DNA of 64,000 nt from Rhizobiales bacterium GAS188 (GTDB taxonomy: Bacteria > Pseudomonadota > Alphaproteobacteria > Rhizobiales > Beijerinckiaceae): contig FNSS01000001.1 in assembly GCA_900104855.1 (NCBI GenBank), forward strand, positions 1,178,001 to 1,242,000, given 5' to 3'. Both the position numbers and the translations under genes were made by a program. Of the stretch, positions 44,606 through 55,800 are shown piece by piece (position 1 is the first letter of the stretch; every line of letters starts with the position of its first letter). Under the pieces are notes generated by a model, which saw only the letters and a list, made by a program, of their open reading frames with translations, was not told the origin of the DNA and did not search any database.

Positions 44606-46087
44606 TCATTCCGCCGCCCGGCGCGAGGGCGGATCGCCGGCCCGAGCACTGTCGATGATGGCGGTGGTCGAGAAGCCTTCGACGATCTTCACGATCAAGA
44701 CCTTGCCGCCCCTCTCCTCGACGAAATCCGCGCCGACGATCTCATGGCGCAGATAATCTCCGCCCTTGGCGAGCAAATCGGGTGTCAGCGCCCGGATCAA
44801 CTGCGCCGGCGTCTCCTCTTCGAAGATCACGACCGCATCGACCGCCCGCAGGCCGAGGAGCACGCGGGCTCGCGCCTGGGCCGTGTTGATGGGCCGGCCC
44901 GGCCCCTTCAGAAGCCGCACCGAAGCGTCCGCGTTCAACCCGACGATCAAGCGATCGCAGTTCCGCGCGACCTGATCGAGAAGCTGGACATGTCCGCCAT
45001 GGAGAATGTCGAAACAGCCATTGGTGAAGCCGACCGACCAGCCGCTCTCGCGCCAGCGCCGGCGCTGCTCGACCGCCGCCTCGAGGCTCATCAATCGATG
45101 CCGGCCCTCGCCTGCAATGTCGCGCGCCCGCAACGCGTCTCGCAGCTCATCGGTGCTGACACAAGACGCGCCCTGCTTGCCGACCGAGATTCCGGCCGCG
45201 ATATTGGCGAGCATCGCGGCCTCCGGGGGCGCATGACCGGCCGCCATGGCGCTGGCGAATGTGGCGATGACCGTGTCGCCGGCGCCCGACACGTCAAACA
45301 CCTCGCGCGGCGAGGCGCGGAGATGGAGCGCCGGAGAGCCGCTGCGGAACAAGGTCATGCCTTCTTCCGAACGGGTGACCAGGATCGCGGCGGACGACGC
45401 CGAGGACGCTGCTTGCGAAGCGCGCTCGACCGCGGCGTCGTCATCGACGGGAAGCCCGGTCGCTTCATGAAGCTCCTTGCGATTGGGCGTCAGGTAATCC
45501 GCCCCGCGATAGAAGCCGAAGTCGCGCCGCTTCGGATCGACGAAGACAGGCTTGCCGGCGAGGCTTGCTGCCGCGATCAGGGCGCGGAAGGTCGCTTCGA
45601 CGACCACGCCCTTGGCATAATCCGACACCACGACGACATCCGTCCGGGTGATCGCATCTTTGAGCTGCTCGACGAGGGCGCGGCCGATCTCGGCCGGGAC
45701 CGGAACCACCGTTTCCGTGTCGACACGCAGCACATGGTGCCCGCCGGCGATGAACCGCGTCTTGACCGTGGTGCCGCGGCTGGGGTCGACGACCGCAAGC
45801 AATGTCACTGCGGGCGAAGAGGCGGCGAGCGCCTGGCGCAAATGCTCGGCATGGGCATCGTCGCCGATCACGCCGCATAAGGTGACCCTCGCCCCCAGCG
45901 CCGCGGCGTTCGCCGCCACATTGCTCGCGCCTCCCGGCATGTAGCGGTGCTCGGCGCGCAGGAAGACCGGAATGGGCGCCTCAGGCGAAATGCGGCCGAC
46001 GCTCCCCATCACGTATTCGTCGAGCATGACGTCGCCGAATACCAGCACACGTGCCCGCGAAAAATCGGGGATCCGCATCTCTCCCAT
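44606..46087 (-). CDS. hldE: Bifunctional heptose-7-phosphate kinase / heptose-1-phosphate adenylyltransferase
   Basis: A 493-residue HldE (RfaE). The N-terminal PfkB-like kinase has the signature FDVSGAGDTVIATFASAMAA and the N-terminal GDVMLDEYVMGSVGRISPEA; the C-terminal nucleotidyltransferase begins TNGCFDILHGGHVQLLDQVA. It makes ADP-heptose precursors for lipopolysaccharide. ATG 46087 has AGGAGG eight bases upstream and lies 18 bases after the HlyD adaptor gene, so it is likely co-transcribed with the secretion genes. GmhA/GmhB/HldD partners are not in the window. Confidence 0.93.
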   Translation of the reverse strand: MGEMRIPDFSRARVLVFGDVMLDEYVMGSVGRISPEAPIPVFLRAEHRYMPGGASNVAANAAALGARVTLCGVIGDDAHAEHLRQALAASSPAVTLLAVVDPSRGTTVKTRFIAGGHHVLRVDTETVVPVPAEIGRALVEQLKDAITRTDVVVVSDYAKGVVVEATFRALIAAASLAGKPVFVDPKRRDFGFYRGADYLTPNRKELHEATGLPVDDDAAVERASQAASSASSAAILVTRSEEGMTLFRSGSPALHLRASPREVFDVSGAGDTVIATFASAMAAGHAPPEAAMLANIAAGISVGKQGASCVSTDELRDALRARDIAGEGRHRLMSLEAAVEQRRRWRESGWSVGFTNGCFDILHGGHVQLLDQVARNCDRLIVGLNADASVRLLKGPGRPINTAQARARVLLGLRAVDAVVIFEEETPAQLIRALTPDLLAKGGDYLRHEIVGADFVEERGGKVLIVKIVEGFSTTAIIDSARAGDPPSRRAAE

Positions 46088-46105
46088 CGCTTCGACCTCC
46101 TCTCT

Positions 46106-47562
46106 TCACCGCTCCTTCATGGCTTCGGAGCCGATCTGGACGAGGGGCGAGAAGACATATTCGAGGATGCGCCGGCTGCCGGTGCGGATCTCGACCGTGA
46201 CCGCCATGCCGGCGCCGAGCGGAACCTTGGTGCCGTCGACATTGATCAGCGTCTGGTCCAGCGCGAGCGTGACGGGGAAGACGAGGTTCTGGGTGCGCTG
46301 AGCGCCATTGGGCAGGCGCGCCGCCCTCCGGGTCGGGTCCTTCTCCAGCTGATCGGCGTCGGGCTCGGGAATCGCATCGCGCGCGACGCGCGTCACCCTG
46401 GCATCGATCGTGCCGTAGCGGCTGAAGGGGAAGCTTTCGATCTTGACGATCGCCGGCTCGCCTTCCTTGACGAAGCCGATATCCTTGTTCGGCAGATAGG
46501 CCTCGATCTCGAGCGTCGTCCCTTCCGGCACGATGCTCATCAGCTCCTGCCCGGATGTGACGATCTGGCCAACCGTGGTCAAGGTCGAGGCTTGCACCGT
46601 GCCATCGATCGGGCTGGTGAGCGTCATGTGGCTGAGCCGCGCCTTGGCCTTGATCAGCTTCTCCTGGAGATCCGCCGCCTGGCGCTCGGCCTCGGCCGCC
46701 TTCTGGGCATTCTCGGCGATGAAGGTGTCGGTGGTCTTCTGAATGTCCTTGAGGACGACGCCGAGATTGGCCTCCGCCTCGGCGAGCTGGCCCTTCTGCT
46801 GCGCCAAGGTGGTCTTCTGATATTGCAGCGTCTCGGTGGCGTCGATCAGGTTCGACTTCGACCCGGCATTCATATCGACGAGCTGCGCGCGCATCGTGAC
46901 GCGTTGCTGCAAGGTCGCGATCAACTGCTCCTGCGCCACGATCGTCGTCGCGAGGCGCTCATGCTCGGCCCGCTTCTGCTGCGCCTGCGCCGAGAGGCTG
47001 GCGATCTGAGCGTCGAGCTGCGCGAGATCGGCGGTGAATACCCGCTCCTCACGCCGCCGGATCGCAGCGGGTGTCTCCGCCGGCCAGACGATATCGAGCC
47101 TGGTCGAGATCGGCATCGTCTGCGCCGCCTTGATGGCTGCCTCGCGCCGCAAAGCCTCGGCGCGGTAGGAGGCGAGGCTGGCGGCGCTCGCCGCCACATC
47201 GGCCGCCGCCTCGCTGGGGTCGAGCTCCACGAGCACGTCGCCGGCGCGGACCCGCATGCCGTTCTCGGCCCTGGTCGCCTGCACCCGGCTCGTCTCCAGC
47301 GGCTGGATCACCTTGACGTGCCCGGTCGGCTGCAGCTTGCCCTGCGCCACGGCGATGATGTCGATATGCCCGAGATAGGACCAGACGAGCGCCACCGCGA
47401 AGAAGGAGCAGATCAGCAGGAGCAGCCCCATCTTGATCGGCGAGGGCGGCGTCTCCAGGATTTCGAGGGCGGCCGGCAGGAACTCGCGATCGGACGCCCC
47501 TGGCTTCTTCGTCTGCACCCGCTTCGCCGGCACCGGCGTCGAGGCCACCTTGGCGTGCACGG

Positions 47563-47566
<4 letters not shown>
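46106..47566 (-). CDS. HlyD-family membrane-fusion protein of a type I secretion system
   Basis: A 486-residue adaptor. One N-terminal helix (MGLLLLICSFFAVALVWSYL) follows a basic start. ENGMRVRAGDVLVELDPSEA is the lipoyl-like hairpin, then a long coiled coil (about 130-320, rich in Gln/Ala/Glu), and DARVTRVARDAIPEP and MAVTVEIRTGSRRILEYVFS are the beta-barrel and end. ATG 47566 overlaps the ATPase stop (ATGA). It joins the inner-membrane ATPase to an outer-membrane TolC-type channel, which is encoded elsewhere. Confidence 0.9.
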
Positions 47567-49731
<2,165 letters not shown>

Positions 49732-49733
49732 CG

Positions 49734-49778
49734 GATGCCAAGATCCACCATGCCAAGACCCACGATGCCAAGACTCAC
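49734..49778. repeat. Three tandem 15-base repeats between the giant protein and exporter genes
   Basis: GATGCCAAGATCCAC, CATGCCAAGACCCAC and GATGCCAAGACTCAC are consecutive near-copies just upstream of the exporter start. They fall in a 162-base gap with no gene. On the minus strand each unit contains GTCTTGGCAT-like sequence; a role in spacing, RNA structure or translation control is possible. Confidence 0.65.
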
Positions 49779-49893
49779 GGAAGTCGGGCTCAACCGCGCA
49801 ACTTCAATCCGGATTGACCGTTCTTGTCTAGCGCAACTTGAACGAATGATCCGGTCGGCTCGCCCAATGGACATTGTGCAGGCCGATTACCGG

Positions 49894-52800
49894 TCAGACG
49901 ATTTTGAACCCGGCCTCGATCTGTGAGCTGAGATGGGACATGGCCTCCGGGCTTTCGGCGATGTTGACGGCGACCGAGGCGCGTGAAGCCCCCTGGTCGA
50001 GCGAGTTGATCCAGTATTGCCCGCCCATCGGGTCGGATGAGCGGCCGAGCGCCCCCTCATAGAGGGCATTCACGAATTGCGTATTGTTCGGCGTGCCGAA
50101 GTTCTGGGTGTATTCGGCCGAGTTGAGGAAATCCGACGCGATTTTCGTGAGCGAATCGCCCTGGGCGAAGTCGTTCTCCCAATAGGCGAGACCGTTGGGG
50201 TCGGGCGCCCGGCCGAGCACGCCGTAAAAGAGCCGCGCGATCTCCGCATCGGCCTGGCTCGGCACGAACACGCCGGCTTGGAAGACCGGCGCGAGGTCGT
50301 TTTGAGACTCTTGCGACAAGGCAATATCGACAGCGGTCTGCGGGCGCGAATTAGCCCCGTTCGCGAGCTGGGTGTCCCAATAGGCGAGACCGTTGGGCTC
50401 GGCGTGGCGATGCAGCCCGTTCTGGTAGAGCTGATCGACGAAGCTGCTGTCGGAACTCTGCGTGAAGGGGCCGAATTTCGACGTGTATTCGGGCGAGGCC
50501 AGGAAGTCCTGGGCGATCAAGGTGAGCGGTGCCCCGCCCTCGAGCTGGGCGGTCCAGAATTCATAGCCGAGGGCGTCCGGGGCACGGCCGAGAATGGTTT
50601 CGTAAAGCGCGTAGATATCGCCGCCCGGGCTCGTCACGTCATGCGTCACCATTCCGAACAGGTTCTGGTCCGCCGGCTGAACGATCGAGAGCATCTCGGT
50701 CTGTGCCGTGCTCAGATTGTTCGATGTGTGGCCGTCGTCGAGCACCCAGCTGACCGTGCGCATTCCAACGGCGGTGCCCGTGAAGGTGACCTGGTCGAGC
50801 ACGCTCTGGTAATGCGCCAGCGTGTCCGCGCCCGTGAGCGTCAGGGTCTCGGTCGAGCTGTTGTAGCTCGCGGCGATGCTCGTGCCGGCGGTGCTCGTCG
50901 CCAGGGTGTCGCCGCTGCCGCCCGAGACCGACACCGTGGCATGCGCCAGGGTGAGGTCGTCCGGATCGGAGACCGTGACCGCACTCGACAGTATCGCGGC
51001 GTTCGCCACCGTGACCGAAAGCGAAGCGGCAACTCCTGCGAGCGCGGGCGGGTTGTTGACCGCCGTGATGCCGACCGTGGTGGTCACCGGCGTGCTCAGG
51101 CTGTTGGAGCTGCCGCCGTCATTGAGCAGCCAGGACACCAGGCGGCTCGGGTTCGAGCCGAAATTGGTCGGGTTCAGGCTCGTCGAGTTGAACGTGACCT
51201 TGTCGAGCACGCTCTGATAGTCCGCGAGCGTGTCCGAGCCGGTGAGCGTCAGTGTCTCGGTCATGCTGTTATAGCTTGCCGTGATGTTCGGGAAGCCCGC
51301 GGTCGAGACCGCCAGCATGTCGCCGTCATTGGCGAAGGTGCCGCCGCTGACCGATACCGTGGCGCTGGCGAGCTTGAGGTCGTCCGGGTCGGAGACCGAC
51401 ACCGCGCTCGACAAGGTGACCGCGCCTGCGGCCTCGGTGAAATGCGCACTGGTCGCGACATTGCTCAAGGTCGGCGGGATATTGACCGGGTTGACGTTGA
51501 GCGTGGTGGTCGCCGCCGCGCTGAAATGGCTGGTGCTGCTGCCGTCATCGAGCACCCAGGTGACAGTCCGGGTCGGGTTGGCGCCGAAATTGGTCGGATT
51601 GATGTTTGTCGAGTTGAAGGTAACCTGGTCGAGCACGCTCTGATAGTCGGCCAGCGTGTCGGAGCCGGTCAGAATGAGCCGTTCGGCTGTGCTGTCATAG
51701 CTTGCCGTGATGCTCGGGAAACCCACGGTCGTGGCCGCCAGCACGTCGCCGTCATTGGCGAAAGTGCCGCCGCTGATCGACACCGTGGCGCTCGCGAGCT
51801 TGAGGTTGTCGGGATCGCTGACCGAGGCTGCGCCCGATAGCGTCACCGGGCCCGCCGTGAAATGCGCGCTCGTCGCGACATTGCTCAAGGTCGGCGGATT
51901 GTTGACCGCCGTGATGCTGACCGTGGTGGTCAGCGGCGTGCTCAGATTGTTGGAGGTGCCGCCGTCATTGAGCACCCAGCTGATGGTCCGCGTCGGGGTG
52001 GAGCCGAAATTGTCCGGATTCAAGCTCGTCGAGTTGAAGGTGACCCGGTCGAGCACGCTCTGATAGTCCGCCAGCGTGTCCGACCCGGTGAGGGTCAGCG
52101 TCTCGGTCGTGCTGTTGTAGCTCGCCGTGATGTTCGGGAAACCCGCCGTCGAGGCCGAAAGCACGTCGCCGTCACCCGCGAAGGTGCCGCCGCCGATCGA
52201 GACCGTGGCGCTCGTGAGCGCGACATCGTCCGCATCGGAGATCGAGACCGCATTCGACAGCGTGACCGCGCCTGCGGCTTCAGTGAACTGCGCACTCGTC
52301 GCGACATTGCTCAAGGTCGGCGGATCGTTGACGTTGGTGATGCTGATCGTCGAGGTGACCGCCGTGCTCCGGTTGAACGAGCCGCTGCCGTCATCGAGCA
52401 CCCAAGTGACGGTTCGGGTCGGGTTCGCGCCGAAATTCGTCGGGTTCTCGCCGTCGCTGAAAGTGACGCTGTCGAGCACGGTCTGGTAATTCGCCAGCGT
52501 GTCGGAGCCGCTGAGAATGAGCCGCTCATTGGCACTGTCATAGCTCACGACGATCGTGCCGTTGCCGGTCGCCGCCAGCACGTCGCCCGCGAAGCTGCCG
52601 CCGGTGATCGACACCGTGGCGCTGGTGAGCTTCTGGTTGTCGGGATCGGTGACCGAGAGCCCTCCCGACAGCGTGACCGCCGCGCCGTGCTCGGTGAAAT
52701 GCGCGCTCGTCGCGACATTGCTCAAGGTCGGCGGATCGTTGACGTTGGTGATGCTCACCGTCGAGGTGACCGCCGTGCTCAGGCTGTTCGATGAGCTGCC

Positions 52801-55800
52801 GTCATTGAGCACCCAGGTGACGGTCCGGGTCGGGTTGGCGCCGAAATTCGTCGGGTTCTCGCCAGCATTGAAGGTGACGCCGTCGAGCACACTCTGATAG
52901 TTCGCCAGCGTGTCGGAGCCGCTGAGAATGAGCCGTTCGTTCGCGCTGTCGTAGCTCACGGTGATGGTGCCGTTGCCGGTCGCCGACAGCACGTCGCCGT
53001 CATTGGTGAAGGTGCCGCCGGTGATCGACACCGTGGCGCTCGCGAGCTTCTGGTTGTCGGGATCGGTGACCGAGACCGCATTGGACAGCGTGACCGCCCC
53101 GCCTTCCTCGGTGAAGGAGGCGTTCGTCGCGACATTGCTCAAGGTCGGCGGATCGTTGACGTTGGTGATGCTGACCGTCGAGGTGACGGCCGTACTCTGG
53201 GCGAAGGAGCTGCTGCCGTCATTGAGCACCCAGGAGACGGTGCGGGTCGGGTTCGCGCCGAAATTCGTCGGGTTCTCGCCGGCGCTGAAGATGACGCTGT
53301 CGAGCACGCTCTGGTAATTCGCCAGCGTGTCCGAGCCGCTGAGGATGAGCCGCTCATTGGCGCTGTCATAGCTCGCGATGATCGTGCCGTTGCCGGTCGC
53401 CGACAGCACGTCGCCGTCACCCGCGAAGGTGCCACCGGTGATCGACACCGTGGCGCTCGCGAGCTTCTGGTTGTCGGGATCGGTGACCGAGAGCCCTCCC
53501 GACAGCGTGACTGCTGCGCCGTGCTCGGTAAAGGTGGCGCTGGTCGCGACATTGCTCAAGGTCGGCGGATCGTTGACGTTGGTGATGCTCACCGTCTCGG
53601 TCTGAGCGGTGCTGAGGACGTTCAGATGATCAGCGACGACCCAGGTGAGGGTCCGGGTCGGGTTCAAGCCGAAATTGGTCGGGTTCTCACCGGCGTTGAA
53701 GGTGACCGAATCGAGCACCTGCTGGTAATGCGCGAGCGTATCCGAGCCCGTGAGCGTCAGCGTCTCGGTCGTGCTGTTGTAGCTCGCCGTGATGCTGGTG
53801 CTGGTCGTCGTCGCGGCCAGCACATCGCCGTCGCCGGCAAACGTGCCGCCGGTGATCGACACGGTGGCCGAATTGTCCGTGTTCACGCCGTCCGGATCGC
53901 TCACGGTGATGCTCGGCGACAATGTCGTCGCTGCGCTTTCCTCGGTCCAGGCCGCGCTTGCGGCGACGTTGCTCAAGGTCGGCGGAATATCGGCCGGCGG
54001 CACCGACACCGTCTCGGTCTGCACCGTGCTGAAATTGTTCGACGAGCCGCCATCGTTGAGCACCCAGGTGACGGTGCGGGTCGGATTGAGGCCACTATTT
54101 GTGGGGTCGAGGATATTCGGATCGAATGTGACGGAATTCAGCACCGTCTGATAGTTCGCGAGCGTGTCGGAGCCGGAGAGGATGAGCCGCTCATTGGTCG
54201 TGTCGTAGCTGACCGTGATGCTGCCCGTCGCCGTCGCCGATAGCACGTCGCCATCGCCCGCGAACCTGCCGCCGGTGATCGACACGGTCGCGCTCGCGAG
54301 CTTCTGGTTGTCGGGATCGGTAACCACCAGGCCCGGCGACAACGTGGCCGTGGTCTGGGCGGTCACGGTCGTCAGCGTGACGACATTGGACAGCGTCGGC
54401 GGGTCGTTGACGTTGGTGATGCTGATCGTCGAGGTGACGGCCGTGCTCAGGCTGTTCGACGAGCTTCCGTCATTGAGCACCCAGGTGACGGTCCGGGTCG
54501 TGTTCGCGCCGAAATTGGTCGGGTTCTCACCGGCATGGAAGGTGACGCCGTCGAGAACGGTCTGGTAATTCGCCAGCGTGTCGGAGCCGGTGAGGATGAG
54601 CCGCTCATTGGTGCTGTCGTAGCTGACGCCGATACCGCCCGTCGGCGTCGCCGACAATACGTCGCCGGCGAAGCCGCCGCCGGTGACCGACACCGTGGCG
54701 CTCGCAAGCGTTTGGTCATCCGGGTCCGTGACCGACAGAGCGCCCGATAGCGTCGTGGCCGTGCCCTCTTCTGTCCAGGACGCGCTCGTCGCCACATTGC
54801 TCAAGGTCGGCGGATCGTTGACGTTGGTGATGCTGACCGTGGTAGTGCCGACATTGCTCCGGTTGAACGAGCCGCTACCGTCGTCGACCTGCCAGGTGAC
54901 GGTCCGGGTCGGGTTCGCGCCGAAATTCGTCGGGTTCTCGCCGGCGTTGAAGGCGACGCTGTCGAGCACGGTCTGATAATGCGCCACCGTGTCGGAGCCG
55001 CTGAGAATAAGCCGCTCATTGGTGCTGTCGTAGCTGACGGTGATGCTGCCCGTCGCCGTCGCCGACAGCACGTCACCGTCGCCCGTGAACTTGCCGCCGG
55101 TGATCGACACCGTCGCGCTCGCGAGGTTGGCGCTGTCCGGGTCGGTGACCGAGAGCGCCGATGACAGCAGGACCGCCCCGCCTTCCTCAGTGAAAGAGGC
55201 GTTCCCCGCGACATTGCTCAGGGTTGGCGGATCGTTGACGTTGGTGATGCTGACCGTAGTGGTCGCGGCCGTGCTCAGATTGTTGGAGCCGCTGCCATCG
55301 TTGAGCACCCAGGTGATGGTCCGGGTCGGGTTCAGGCCGAAATCGGTCGGGTTCTCGCCGGCATTGAAAGTGACGCTGTCGAGCACGGTCTGATAGTCGG
55401 CCAGCGTGTCGGAGCCGGTGAGCGTCAGCGTCTCGGTCGTGCTGTTGTAACTCGCCGTGATGCTCGGAAAACCGACGGTCGAGGCCGCCAGCACGTCACC
55501 CGCGAAGCCACCGCCGGCGATCGAGACCGTGGCGCTGGCGAGCTTGAGACTGTCCGGATCGGTGATCGAGACCGCGTTCGACAGCGTCGTCACCGGACCT
55601 TCCTCGGTCCAGGAGGCGCTCGTCGCGACATTGCTCAAGGTCGGCGGGTCGTTGACATTGGTGATGCTGATTGTGGTGGTCGAGAGCGTGCTGACATTGG
55701 TGCCGCCGTTGGCGGTGCCGCTCGGATCCATCGCCACCCAGGTGAGGGTCCGCGTTGTGTTCGAGCCGAAATTGGTCGGATTCTCGCCGGCCGTGAAGGT

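Noticed and set aside
50077-51840. Long plus-strand open frames opposite the giant repeat gene
   Set aside because: They repeat with the same period as the sense repeats, have no family similarity and lack ribosome sites. They arise from GC-rich codon use on the opposite strand.
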